This document shows positions 39,607-47,965 of a stretch of 64,000 bases of DNA, one piece after another. Origin of the DNA: Sedimentitalea arenosa. GTDB taxonomy: Bacteria; Pseudomonadota; Alphaproteobacteria; Rhodobacterales; Rhodobacteraceae. The notes below the pieces were generated by a model that saw only the letters and a list, made by a program, of their open reading frames with translations, ran no database searches and was not told where the DNA came from. The DNA is taken from the NCBI RefSeq assembly GCF_016428585.1, contig NZ_JAELVR010000011.1:124001-188000 (forward strand), given 5' to 3'. Each line of letters starts with the position of its first letter. Within the stretch, counting starts at the first letter, position 1. The translations under genes were made by a program, and so were the position numbers.

Positions 39607-39636
39607 GGGGGCCGGCCAGCCCGGCCCCCGGCTTTC
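39607..39636 (+). terminator. GC-rich hairpin between nirS and nirE
   Basis: GGGGGCCGG and CCGGCCCCC pair around a five-base loop, then GGCTTTCTTC. It may attenuate transcription so that the heme d1 genes are made at lower levels than nirS. Confidence 0.55.
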
Positions 39637-39675
39637 TTCTGAACACCCGCGAGCCAGACGAACAGGAGCCAGCAC

Positions 39676-40461
39676 ATGACACCGACCGGCAAGGTAAATC
39701 TGATCGGAGCCGGCCCCGGCGACGTCGAACTGATGACGCTGCGCGCGCTCCGGATGCTGAAAGAGGCCGACGCCGTGGTCTATGACCGGCTCGTCTCGCC
39801 CGAAATTCTCGACCTTTCGCCCGAAGGCGCCCGCATGATCGCGGTGGGCAAGGCCCCGAAATGCCATACGGTCCCGCAGGACCGAATCAACGAAATTCTC
39901 GCCGAACTCGCCCTGCAGGGCTTGACTGTCGCACGGCTCAAGGGAGGCGATCCGATGATCTTCGGGCGTGGCTCGGAAGAGGCCGCCTATCTGATGGATC
40001 GCGGCATCACTGTCGAATATGCGCCGGGCATCACCGCCGCGCAGGGCATGGCGTCCGCGACCGGCGTGCCGCTGACCCATCGCGGGCTGGCGACCGGCGT
40101 GCGCTACGTCACCGGGCACCGCGCCGCGGACCAATCGCTCGACCTCGACTGGGCCAGCCTGGCCGACACCGACACGACGCTCGTGGTCTACATGGGCGTG
40201 GCCAACATCTCCGAAATCTCGCTGAACCTGATGCGCGAAGGCATGCCCGGCTCGTTGCCGGTGATGGCCATCGCCTCGGCAACCACGCCACAGGAACGCC
40301 GCATCCTGTCGCGGCTCGACCAGATCGGCGTCGACATCCAGGCCAACCCGATGGCGGCTCCGGTTCTGTTCGTCATCGGCCATGTGGTCTCGCTCTATCG
40401 CGCGGGGGATGTCGAAGACCAAGAGGACCGGCGGATGCCCGCGGTGGCCGCCGGTGAATAA
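39676..40461 (+). CDS. nirE: uroporphyrinogen-III C-methyltransferase NirE
   Basis: Adds two methyl groups to uroporphyrinogen III to make precorrin-2, the entry to heme d1. The 261-residue protein has the family motifs VNLIGAGPGDVELMTLRAL at the N-terminus, ARLKGGDPMIFGRGSEEA, and the SAM site region YAPGITAAQGMASATGVPLT. Located in the nir operon directly after nirS, hence NirE rather than CobA of B12 synthesis. The nirC start overlaps its 3' end by eight bases. Confidence 0.96.
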   Translation: MTPTGKVNLIGAGPGDVELMTLRALRMLKEADAVVYDRLVSPEILDLSPEGARMIAVGKAPKCHTVPQDRINEILAELALQGLTVARLKGGDPMIFGRGSEEAAYLMDRGITVEYAPGITAAQGMASATGVPLTHRGLATGVRYVTGHRAADQSLDLDWASLADTDTTLVVYMGVANISEISLNLMREGMPGSLPVMAIASATTPQERRILSRLDQIGVDIQANPMAAPVLFVIGHVVSLYRAGDVEDQEDRRMPAVAAGE

Positions 40462-40762
40462 GATCGTTCTCTACCTCGCTCTGAGCAGCGCCGCGATCGC
40501 CGGAGATACCGTCCCGGTCGATGGCCCTGCACTGGCTCGGCTGGTGCAGCAGGATTGCGGCTCCTGCCATGGCCTGACGCTCAAGGGCGGGCTGGGCCCG
40601 GATATCCGGCCAGAAGCTCTGGCCCATTACGAGCCGGAAACCCTGGCTTCGGTGATTCTCGACGGCATCCCCGGTACGGCGATGCCCCCGTGGCGACCTC
40701 TGCTGACCCAGGCCGAGGTGGAATGGATGGTCGACTACCTTCTGAGTGGAGGACTGGAATGA
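40454..40762 (+). CDS. nirC: NirC, periplasmic cytochrome c
   Basis: A 102-residue monoheme cytochrome: signal peptide at about residues 1-17 and heme motif CGSCH at 35-39 (VQQDCGSCHGLTLKGG), with a methionine ligand candidate in GTAMPPWRPL. It is thought to donate electrons to NirS or to heme d1 maturation. The GTG at 40454 is the only start that gives a signal peptide; it overlaps nirE by eight bases, and its stop overlaps nirF. Confidence 0.92.
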   Translation: MNKIVLYLALSSAAIAGDTVPVDGPALARLVQQDCGSCHGLTLKGGLGPDIRPEALAHYEPETLASVILDGIPGTAMPPWRPLLTQAEVEWMVDYLLSGGLE

Positions 40763-41901
40763 AACGTGTCTTTCTTGGGGCCGTCGCCGCGATGGCTCTT
40801 GCCATTCCGGCCACGGCGCAACCGACCGGCGATCTTGGCCTGATCGTGGAACGTGCCAGCGGGTCGCTGCTGGTGGTCGATCAATCCGACCGCGCCAAGA
40901 TCGGGCGAATCACCGGCCTTGGCGATCTGTCGCATGCTTCGCTGGTCTATTCACCAGACGAGCGGTTTGCGTACGTCTTCGGCCGCGACGGCGGGTTGAC
41001 CAAGGTCGACATTCTCGAACAGTCGATCGTCAACCGGGTCATGCAGGCGGGCAATTCGATCGGCGGAGCGATTTCGGACGACGGGCGCTTCGTCGCCGTG
41101 TCCAACTATGAACCCGGCGGCGTGCGCATTTTCGACGCCGAAACGCTCGAGATGGTGCTCGACATTCCGACCCAGTCCAAGACCATCGGCCTGGTCGACA
41201 TTCCCGGCACCAAGTTCGTGTTCAGCCTTTGGGATGCGGGTGAAACATGGATCGTCGATCTGTCCGCCGAAACGGCCGAGATCACCAAGATCGAAGGCAT
41301 GGGCACCAACCCCTATGACGCGTTGGTCACGGGCGACGGGCGCACCTACATCACCGGGCTTTTCGGCGACGACCACCTGACCGCGCTGGACCTGTGGCAG
41401 GAGACCCCGGAACCGATGCCGATCCTGCCCGGCTATGCCGAGGGTCGCGAGGGTCTGCCGGTCTACAAGATGCCGCATCTCGAAGGTTGGGCTCTTGCGG
41501 GTAGCGAATTCGTCCTGCCCGCGGTCGGTCAGCACGAGGTGCTCTGGGTCGATGCGCGTGATCTGACGGAAACCGGGCGCACGCAAACCCATGGCCAGCC
41601 GGTCTTTGCGATGGCGCGGCCCGACGGACGCCATGTCTGGGTGAACTTCGCACATCCGCTGAACGACACGATCCAGGTGATCGATACCGTGACAAAGCAG
41701 GTCATCCACGAATTCAAGCCCGGCCCCGGCGTTCTGCACATGGAGTTCACGCCGCGCGGGCGTGAAGTCTGGCTGTCCGTGCGCGATGCAGGCAAGGTCA
41801 TGATCTACGATACGCAGACCTTCGAAAAACTGCGCGAGATCGATGCGGAAAGCCCGTCTGGGATCTTCTTTACCGCGCGGGCGCACAGGACGGGGTTGTG
41901 A
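40759..41901 (+). CDS. nirF: NirF, heme d1 biosynthesis protein
   Basis: A 380-residue periplasmic beta-propeller protein with a signal peptide (about residues 1-20, ending PATAQ). It is related to the d1 domain of NirS but has no cytochrome c domain. Repeats with the YVTN-like pattern are visible (SPDERFAYVFGRDGGLTKVD, SDDGRFVAVSNYEPGGVRIF). NirF is required late in heme d1 formation and binds d1. Coupled to nirC and to nirDL by overlapping stop/start codons. Confidence 0.95.
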   Translation: MKRVFLGAVAAMALAIPATAQPTGDLGLIVERASGSLLVVDQSDRAKIGRITGLGDLSHASLVYSPDERFAYVFGRDGGLTKVDILEQSIVNRVMQAGNSIGGAISDDGRFVAVSNYEPGGVRIFDAETLEMVLDIPTQSKTIGLVDIPGTKFVFSLWDAGETWIVDLSAETAEITKIEGMGTNPYDALVTGDGRTYITGLFGDDHLTALDLWQETPEPMPILPGYAEGREGLPVYKMPHLEGWALAGSEFVLPAVGQHEVLWVDARDLTETGRTQTHGQPVFAMARPDGRHVWVNFAHPLNDTIQVIDTVTKQVIHEFKPGPGVLHMEFTPRGREVWLSVRDAGKVMIYDTQTFEKLREIDAESPSGIFFTARAHRTGL

Positions 41902-42896
41902 TCATGGAAGGCGTCACCGATCCCATTACCCAGGCCCTGCTCGACGACTGGCAGCGCGGCTTTCCGATCTGTGCACGGCCGTTCGCAGAGCTTGCGCTCA
42001 GCCTCGGCCTTGACGAGGCCGACGTCATCGCACGGCTGGACACTCAGCGGCGCAACGGGCGTATCACCAGGGTTGGCGCGACCTGCGCCCCCAACGCCGT
42101 GTCGGCCAGCACGCTGGCGGCCGTCGCAGCCCCCGAGGACCGTATCGAGGAAGTCGCCGCGATCATCGGGGCCGAGCCGGGTATCAACCATTCCTACCTG
42201 CGCGAGAACGACTGGAACCTGTGGTTCGTGGCGACGGGACCCGATCGCGCCCATGTCGATGCAGCGCTTGCCCGGATTGCCGAACGTACCGGGCTCAGGG
42301 TCATGGACCTGCGGCTTGTCCGGCCCTTCAACGTCGATCTGGGCTTTGCCCTGCGCCGCAACGGCACCGCGCATGGCACCGCCAAGACGGTCGATCCATC
42401 GGTCTTTCGCCCCGACGACCGCCCGATCCTGCAAGCGCTGACCCGTGGCCTGCCACTGGTGCCCCGCCCCTACCTTGAACTCGCTGAAACGGTTGGACGC
42501 CGCGAGGCGGACGTGCTGGAGAGGATAGGCGTGCTGGTCGATGCCGGCATCATCGCCCGCTTGGGAATCATCGTGCGCCACCGCGCGCTCGGATGGCGCT
42601 CGAACGCGATGGTGGTCTGGGATCTGCCACACGACGCAATCACCACCGCCGGCCCCCTTCTGGCCGCGCAGCCGGGCATCACGCTCTGTTACGAACGCAC
42701 GCCAGTGCCCGGCCTGTGGCCGTACCGGCTCTACTCGATGATCCACGCCCGTACCCGCGCCGATGCGCTGGACGTGCTGACGCGCGTTTGCCGCCTGCCC
42801 GAGCTGCAAGGCGTCCCGCATCTGCCGCTTTTCTCTCTGCATTGTTTCAAGCAGACCGGCGCCATGGTCGCTGCGCCGCAAAAGGAGATCGCATGA
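41898..42896 (+). CDS. nirDL: NirDL, fused siroheme decarboxylase subunits
   Basis: A 332-residue protein with two tandem Lrp/AsnC-like halves. The first spans about residues 5-155 (LLDDWQRGFPICARPFAELA, later ENDWNLWFVATG) and the second about 175-325 (ILQALTRGLPLVPRPYLELA, later YERTPVPGLWPYRLYSMIHA). It corresponds to the NirD and NirL parts of the siroheme decarboxylase, which removes two acetate side-chain carboxyls on the way to heme d1. The start is a GTG overlapping nirF, or the ATG two codons later. Confidence 0.92.
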   Translation: MIMEGVTDPITQALLDDWQRGFPICARPFAELALSLGLDEADVIARLDTQRRNGRITRVGATCAPNAVSASTLAAVAAPEDRIEEVAAIIGAEPGINHSYLRENDWNLWFVATGPDRAHVDAALARIAERTGLRVMDLRLVRPFNVDLGFALRRNGTAHGTAKTVDPSVFRPDDRPILQALTRGLPLVPRPYLELAETVGRREADVLERIGVLVDAGIIARLGIIVRHRALGWRSNAMVVWDLPHDAITTAGPLLAAQPGITLCYERTPVPGLWPYRLYSMIHARTRADALDVLTRVCRLPELQGVPHLPLFSLHCFKQTGAMVAAPQKEIA

Positions 42897-43342
42897 CACC
42901 CGATGAAACCGATCGCCGCATCCTGAACTACCTTCAGGAAGGGTTTCCCATCGCGCCTCACCCCTACCGCATGGTCGCTGAAGAGCTGGGCCTCACCGAG
43001 GAGGATCTGCTGAGTCGAATCACCGCGATGAAAGAGGCGCGGGTCATCACGCGTTTTGGCCCGTTCTTCGACGCGGCAGCGATGGGCGGGGCCTTCTGCC
43101 TCTGCGCGATCGCGGTGCCCGAGGAGCGGTTCGAGGAGGTCATGACGAAAGTCAATGCACACCCCGAGGTAGCGCATAATTATGAGCGTACGCACCGGCT
43201 GAACATGTGGTTCGTTCTGGCGACGGAAACCCCCGACGCCATCGCCCGCACAGCCGAGGCCATCGAACGGGAAACCGGGCTGACAGTGCTCTGTTTTCCG
43301 AAATTGCAAGAATTCTTCATCGGGTTCAGGGTCGCCGCATGA
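42893..43342 (+). CDS. nirG: NirG, siroheme decarboxylase subunit
   Basis: A 149-residue single Lrp/AsnC-like unit: N-terminal helix-turn-helix fold (ILNYLQEGFPIAPHPYRMVA, LTEEDLLSRITAMKEARVI) and a C-terminal ferredoxin-like part with HPEVAHNYERTHRLNMWFVL. It works with NirD/L/H to decarboxylate siroheme. Overlaps nirDL and nirH by four bases each. Confidence 0.92.
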   Translation: MTPDETDRRILNYLQEGFPIAPHPYRMVAEELGLTEEDLLSRITAMKEARVITRFGPFFDAAAMGGAFCLCAIAVPEERFEEVMTKVNAHPEVAHNYERTHRLNMWFVLATETPDAIARTAEAIERETGLTVLCFPKLQEFFIGFRVAA

Positions 43343-43827
43343 CACTCGACGCCACAGACCGCCAGATCATCGCCGCCACACAGGCGGGCCTGCCGCTCGT
43401 GTCCGAGCCTTACGCGCAGGTCGCGGCAGAGCTCGGCCTCTCGGAGGAAGTGGTCTGCGACCGCCTGCGCACGATGCAGGCCAGCGGTGTGATCCGCCGG
43501 ATCGCGGTCGCGCCCAACCATTACAAGCTGGGCATGACGGCGAACGGAATGTCGGTCTGGGATGTTGCCGACGAGCGCGTCGCGGAACTGGGCCAGAAGG
43601 TTGGCAATCTTGACGGGGTGACCCACTGCTACGAGCGCCCGCGCGCCCTGCCCGACTGGCCCTACAACCTGTTCGCGATGCTGCACGGAAGCAGCCGCGA
43701 AGATGTGGAGGCGCAGCGTGCTCACGTCGCGGCCATCCTCGGCGATGCCTGCCGGGGGCACGACATCCTGTATTCGACCCGCATACTGAAAAAGACCGGG
43801 CTGCGGTTGCGCAGCCGGAAAGGCTAA
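43339..43827 (+). CDS. nirH: NirH, siroheme decarboxylase subunit
   Basis: A 162-residue homologue of NirG and of each NirDL half (IIAATQAGLPLVSEPYAQVA, LSEEVVCDRLRTMQASGVI, DGVTHCYERPRALPDWPYNLF). It completes the DLGH set of the heme d1 pathway. The histidine/tyrosine/arginine region THCYER matches that of NirL (LCYER), suggesting pairing of NirG with the D half and NirH with the L half. Confidence 0.92.
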   Translation: MTLDATDRQIIAATQAGLPLVSEPYAQVAAELGLSEEVVCDRLRTMQASGVIRRIAVAPNHYKLGMTANGMSVWDVADERVAELGQKVGNLDGVTHCYERPRALPDWPYNLFAMLHGSSREDVEAQRAHVAAILGDACRGHDILYSTRILKKTGLRLRSRKG

Positions 43828-43830
43828 GAA

Positions 43831-45048
43831 ATGTTCCGAATGTCCGAATACATGCACCAGCTGGTGCACCCGACTCCCGTGCGGACAAGGCGCGGTAGCG
43901 GCGGCGTGAAACCCGTGGTGATCTGGAACCTGACGCGGCGTTGCAACCTGAAGTGCCGTCATTGCTATACCGTTTCGGCCGATGTGCATTTCCCGGGCGA
44001 ACTGTCCCACGAGCAGGCCGTTGCCACGCTGGACGATCTGGGCGATTTCGGCATTCCGGCCCTGATCCTGTCGGGCGGGGAGCCGCTGGACCGGTTCGAT
44101 TTTTTCGACCTGGCCAAGCGGGCGCGCCCGATGGTGCGAATGCTGGCGCTCTCGACCAACGGCACCAAGATCCATGGAGAAACCGCAGACAAGGTGGCCG
44201 AGATCGGATTCGACTATGTCGGTATCTCCATCGACGGGATCGGCGCCACGAATGACTGGTTCCGCGGTGTCGACGGAGCATTCGACGACGCCGTGCGCGG
44301 CGTGCGCGAGTGCAAGAAACGCGGCATCAAGGTCGGGCTCCGGTTCACGCTGACCAAGGACAACGAGGCGCAGTTGCCCGATCTGCTCAAGCTGTGTGAC
44401 GATGAAGGCGTCGACAAGTTCTATCTGTCGCATCTCGTCTATGCCGGGCGCGGCGACAAGAACCGGGGCGAGGACGCGGTGCACGACCACACGCGTCGCG
44501 CCATGGATATCCTGATCGAGAAAGCCTGGCACGACGCAAGCACCGGCGGGCCGCTCGACATCGTGACCGGCAACAACGACGCCGACGCGGTCTATCTGAT
44601 GAACTGGGCAGCCGACCTGTTCGATCAGGACAAGCTGGACAACCTGCGCGACCACCTTGAGGCCTGGGGCGGCAACTCGTCGGGTCTGGGCGTCGCCAAT
44701 ATAGACCACCAGGGCAAGGTGCACCCGGACACCTACTGGTCCGACTACACCATCGGCAGCGTCAAGGACGCGAAATTCTCGGACCTCTGGACCGGCGAAG
44801 ACGCGATGCTGGCGCAGTTGCGACGCCGTCCGCGCCCGCTCAAGGGGCGCTGCGGCGCCTGCGCATTCCAGTCGGTCTGCGGAGGCAACACCCGCATCCG
44901 CGCCTTGCAACTGACGGGCGACCCCTGGGCCGAAGACCCGGCCTGTTACCTGTCCAACACGGAAATCGGCATCGCCGATGCCGACCGCCTGACCGTCACA
45001 CCATTCCGAGGGAAACGCCATGATCCGGCGCATGATTTCAGCCTCTAG
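43831..45048 (+). CDS. nirJ: NirJ, radical SAM heme d1 synthase
   Basis: A 405-residue radical SAM enzyme that removes two propionate side chains from didecarboxysiroheme and leaves the d1 oxo groups. The N-terminal 4Fe-4S motif CNLKCRHC is at residues 38-45, the GGEPL motif follows ([12 protein letters not shown]), and a C-terminal SPASM-like cluster region has [13 protein letters not shown]. The last 29 bases overlap the start of nirN. Confidence 0.95.
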   Translation: MFRMSEYMHQLVHPTPVRTRRGSGGVKPVVIWNLTRRCNLKCRHCYTVSADVHFPGELSHEQAVATLDDLGDFGIPALILSGGEPLDRFDFFDLAKRARPMVRMLALSTNGTKIHGETADKVAEIGFDYVGISIDGIGATNDWFRGVDGAFDDAVRGVRECKKRGIKVGLRFTLTKDNEAQLPDLLKLCDDEGVDKFYLSHLVYAGRGDKNRGEDAVHDHTRRAMDILIEKAWHDASTGGPLDIVTGNNDADAVYLMNWAADLFDQDKLDNLRDHLEAWGGNSSGLGVANIDHQGKVHPDTYWSDYTIGSVKDAKFSDLWTGEDAMLAQLRRRPRPLKGRCGACAFQSVCGGNTRIRALQLTGDPWAEDPACYLSNTEIGIADADRLTVTPFRGKRHDPAHDFSL

Positions 45049-46567
45049 CCTCGTCCTGTTGGCGAGCCTTGCCGGAGCGGACCCGGCGCAGGACTATGCC
45101 GAGAACTGTGCCTCCTGCCATGGCGACGCGCGCCTTGGCGGCACAGGCCCCGCGCTGATCCCGGAAACGCTTGGCCGGATGCGTGGCCCGAACCTGGAAG
45201 CGGTGATCGCCCATGGCCGCGCCGCGACCCAGATGCCGGCCTTCGCCGAAGACCTGAGCGCCGAGCGCATCACCGCGCTGGCTGAATACCTGCAAACGCC
45301 GCTCGATATGGTGCCCGACTGGGGTGTCGAGCAGATCGCCGAAACGCTCTGGCTCGACCCGGACTACACGCCTGCCGATTCGCCGGTCTGGGACTCCGAC
45401 CCGATGAACATCACGCTGGTGGTAGAAACCGGCGATCATCATGTCAGCGTTCTGGACGGGGACACGTTCGAAGTGCTCGACCGGTTCGAAACGCCCTTTG
45501 CCGTGCATGGCGGGCCGAAATTCAGCCCCGATGGGCGATATGTGTTCATCATGTCGCGCGATGGCTGGGTGCAGAAATACGACCTCTGGTCGCTGCATCA
45601 GGTCGGCCGCGTCCGCGCGGGTCTGAACAGCCGCAACATCGCGATCAGCAAGGACGGGCTGCATCTGGCGGTCGCCAACTACCTGCCGATGACGCTGACC
45701 CTGCTGTCCACCGCCGACCTGAGCGTCGAGAAGGTCATGCCAGTGACGTCAAAGTCCGGTGTGGCGAGCCGTGTGAGCGCAGTCTACCAGGCGCCGCAGC
45801 GCGACAGTTTCATCCTCGCCCTCAAGGATCAGCCCGAGATCTGGGAGGTCGCCACCGACCCCGATGCAGATCCGGTCTATGAAGGCTTCATCCACAGCCA
45901 GGAAAAGGACATGGTCGAGGCGATTCCCTCCTCCGAAGGGCTCTTCGCCCGCCGTCGAATCGAGATCGCCGAACCGCTGGACGATTTCTTCTTCACCGAC
46001 GATTACCGCCACCTGATCGGCGCATCTCGGGATGGCGCGCGTGGCGTGGTGGTGAACTTGAACGTGGGCCGCGAGATTGCCGAACTGCCCCTGCCCGGAA
46101 TGCCACATCTGGGATCCGGCATCAGCTGGGAGCTGGACGGCCGCCGCGTCATGGCGACGCCGCACCTGAAGGAGGGCAAGCTCTCGATCATCGACACCGA
46201 TGACTGGAGTGTGCTCAAGACCATCGAGACCGAAGGGCCGGGGTTCTTCCTGCGCAGCCACGAAGACAGCCCCTATTTCTGGGCTGATGTGTTCTTTGGT
46301 CCGAACAAGGACGTGATGCACGTGATCGACAAGCAGAGCCTCGAGATCGTCAAGACCCTGCGCCCGGAACCCGGTGCAACGGTCGCACATGTGGAATTCA
46401 CCCGCGACGGGCGCTATGCTCTTGTATCGGTATGGGAGGATGACGGCGCGGTGATCGTCTATGACGCCGCCACGCTGGAAGAAGTCCGCCGCCTGCCGAT
46501 GAAGAAACCATCCGGGAAATACAATGTCTGGAACAAGATCACCTTCTCCGAAGGCACAAGCCACTGA
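45020..46567 (+). CDS. nirN: NirN, cytochrome c/d1-type protein
   Basis: A 515-residue periplasmic paralogue of NirS: signal peptide (about residues 1-20), heme c motif CASCH at 30-34, then a d1-type propeller ([43 protein letters not shown]). In Pseudomonas NirN oxidises dihydro-heme d1 in the final pathway step. The 29-base overlap with nirJ and 44-base overlap with the next gene indicate tight coupling. Confidence 0.94.
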   Translation: MIRRMISASSLVLLASLAGADPAQDYAENCASCHGDARLGGTGPALIPETLGRMRGPNLEAVIAHGRAATQMPAFAEDLSAERITALAEYLQTPLDMVPDWGVEQIAETLWLDPDYTPADSPVWDSDPMNITLVVETGDHHVSVLDGDTFEVLDRFETPFAVHGGPKFSPDGRYVFIMSRDGWVQKYDLWSLHQVGRVRAGLNSRNIAISKDGLHLAVANYLPMTLTLLSTADLSVEKVMPVTSKSGVASRVSAVYQAPQRDSFILALKDQPEIWEVATDPDADPVYEGFIHSQEKDMVEAIPSSEGLFARRRIEIAEPLDDFFFTDDYRHLIGASRDGARGVVVNLNVGREIAELPLPGMPHLGSGISWELDGRRVMATPHLKEGKLSIIDTDDWSVLKTIETEGPGFFLRSHEDSPYFWADVFFGPNKDVMHVIDKQSLEIVKTLRPEPGATVAHVEFTRDGRYALVSVWEDDGAVIVYDAATLEEVRRLPMKKPSGKYNVWNKITFSEGTSH

Positions 46568-47270
46568 CACGGCGATCATCGTCAGCCACGGTCAGCCCTC
46601 CGAGCCCGACCCGGCCGAAGCGGTGCTGGCCGACCTGACCGCGCGCGTCGCCGAGCTCATGCCGGGCTGGCGGCTTGCCAGCGCGACGCTGGCCAAGGAC
46701 GGCGCACTGGACGCGGCGATATCCGAGACCGGGCGCGACGCGCTGGTCTACCCGCTGTTCATGACAGATGGCTGGTTCACCCAAACGACCCTTCCCAAGC
46801 GGTTGGACAACCCGGAGGCGCCGATCCTGTCGCCTCTCGGGACCGACCCGGCCTTGCCGGCGCTCGCAGCGGACTGGCTGGCGCAGATTCTTGACGCGCA
46901 TGGCTGGGATGCTGCTGACACCTGCCTGATCGTCGCGTCTCACGGGTCAGGAAAGAGCCGCAACTCGGCGCGCGACACGGAGCGTTTCGTCGAGAATCTG
47001 TCAGCACGCCTGAAGTTCGGAGACACGCGCATCGGCTATATCGAGGAAGCGCCGTTCCTTGGTGATGTTGCGTTCGAGACCGGCGCCAAGGCGATCTGCC
47101 TGCCCTTCTTCGCGGCTGAAGGCGGTCATGTCACCGACGACATTCCCGAAGCGCTCGACCTGGCCGAGTTTCCCGGACTAAGGCTGCACCCAATCGGCAC
47201 GCACGAGGCTATTCCCGCCCTGATCGCGGACGCATTGCGCAGCAAAGCCCGGGCAAGAGAGGCCGCATGA
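46524..47270 (+). CDS. CbiX-type sirohydrochlorin chelatase-like protein
   Basis: A 248-residue protein with two tandem half-domains, each opening with a hydrophobic strand and SHG (AIIVSHGQPSEPDPAEA near residues 17-33 and CLIVASHGSGKSRNSARD near 132-149). This is the two-domain CbiX/sirohydrochlorin ferrochelatase pattern, with metal-ligand histidines in each half. In the nir operon it could insert iron into sirohydrochlorin to make siroheme, the substrate of NirDL/G/H. It starts inside the nirN 3' end, so the operon link is firm; the reaction is inferred. Confidence 0.82.
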   Translation: MSGTRSPSPKAQATDTAIIVSHGQPSEPDPAEAVLADLTARVAELMPGWRLASATLAKDGALDAAISETGRDALVYPLFMTDGWFTQTTLPKRLDNPEAPILSPLGTDPALPALAADWLAQILDAHGWDAADTCLIVASHGSGKSRNSARDTERFVENLSARLKFGDTRIGYIEEAPFLGDVAFETGAKAICLPFFAAEGGHVTDDIPEALDLAEFPGLRLHPIGTHEAIPALIADALRSKARAREAA

Positions 47271-47503
47271 GCGAGTCGTCTGGTTTGTCGTTCGGAAAGC
47301 TGTACGCGGTGCTCTACATCTTCACCACCGGTGCAGTGGCAATCAACCTGTTCATGCTGGGCCTCATGGGCCAGGCGATTGGCCTGCCCGCGCTGACGCC
47401 CGTCACGGCATTGCTGCTGTCGGTGCCGCTCGGGTTTCCCGCGAATTGGCTGGTGACGCGCTGGGTGCGTGGCCTGATGGACGAAGCCGATCGCACGAAC
47501 TGA
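47267..47503 (+). CDS. 78-aa membrane protein closing the nir operon
   Basis: A small protein with two predicted helices (KLYAVLYIFTTGAVAINLFMLG and LTPVTALLLSVPLGFPANWL) and a charged C-terminal tail (TRWVRGLMDEADRTN). Its start overlaps the chelatase gene stop (ATGA). I do not recognise a named family. Co-expression with nir genes suggests a role in nitrite respiration or heme d1 supply, but there is no direct evidence. It ends two bases before the shared nir/nos terminator. Confidence 0.7.
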   Translation: MSESSGLSFGKLYAVLYIFTTGAVAINLFMLGLMGQAIGLPALTPVTALLLSVPLGFPANWLVTRWVRGLMDEADRTN

Positions 47504-47504
47504 A

Positions 47505-47531
47505 AACGCCCCGCCGGACGGGCGGGGCGTT
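47505..47531. terminator. shared hairpin between converging nir and nos operons
   Basis: AACGCCCCGCC and GGCGGGGCGTT form a perfect 11-base stem with a five-base loop. It lies between the 78-aa gene on the plus strand and the cytochrome c gene on the minus strand; T-runs are short on both sides. Confidence 0.7.
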
Positions 47532-47555
47532 GCAAGTGATCAGATGTCTGGCAGA

Positions 47556-47945
47556 TTACTCGGCCGGGAACGTCTGGAGATAGGCGATCACGTCGGCGAT
47601 CTCCTGTTCCTTGCGCAGACCAGCAAAGGACATCTTGTTGCCCGGCATGAAGTCTCTCGGCTTCGTCAGGTACTCTGCCAGATTTTCCTCGGTCCAGACC
47701 AAGCCGCCTTCCGCCGCTTCGAGCATCGCGTCTGAGTAATTGAACTCGTCGCCCAGATGCGCAGCCGGCGCTCCGACGATTCCGTTGAGAGTCGGGCCGA
47801 CCTTGTTCTTCGCATCCGCGCCGACCTCGTGACACGCTTTGCATTTGTTGAACACCCGCTCACCCTTGTCTGCATCGCCTTCGGCGAAGGCAGGCGCGCT
47901 GAGCGCGACGATCATGGCGGCAGTGCTGAGAATTGGCTTGATCAT
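47556..47945 (-). CDS. soluble cytochrome c (c550/c2-like)
   Basis: A 129-residue class I cytochrome c with a signal peptide (about residues 1-21, ending APAFA) and heme motif CKACH at 35-39; the methionine ligand is likely in MPGNKMSFAGL. It resembles cytochrome c550/c2, the shuttle between the bc1 complex and NirS, NorC and NosZ. AGGAG lies ten bases before the ATG at 47945. The start is only 20 bases after the nosX stop, so it is probably the last gene of the nos operon. Confidence 0.9.
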   Translation of the reverse strand: MIKPILSTAAMIVALSAPAFAEGDADKGERVFNKCKACHEVGADAKNKVGPTLNGIVGAPAAHLGDEFNYSDAMLEAAEGGLVWTEENLAEYLTKPRDFMPGNKMSFAGLRKEQEIADVIAYLQTFPAE

Positions 47946-47965
47946 GTTCAGAGAACTCCTGTGTT

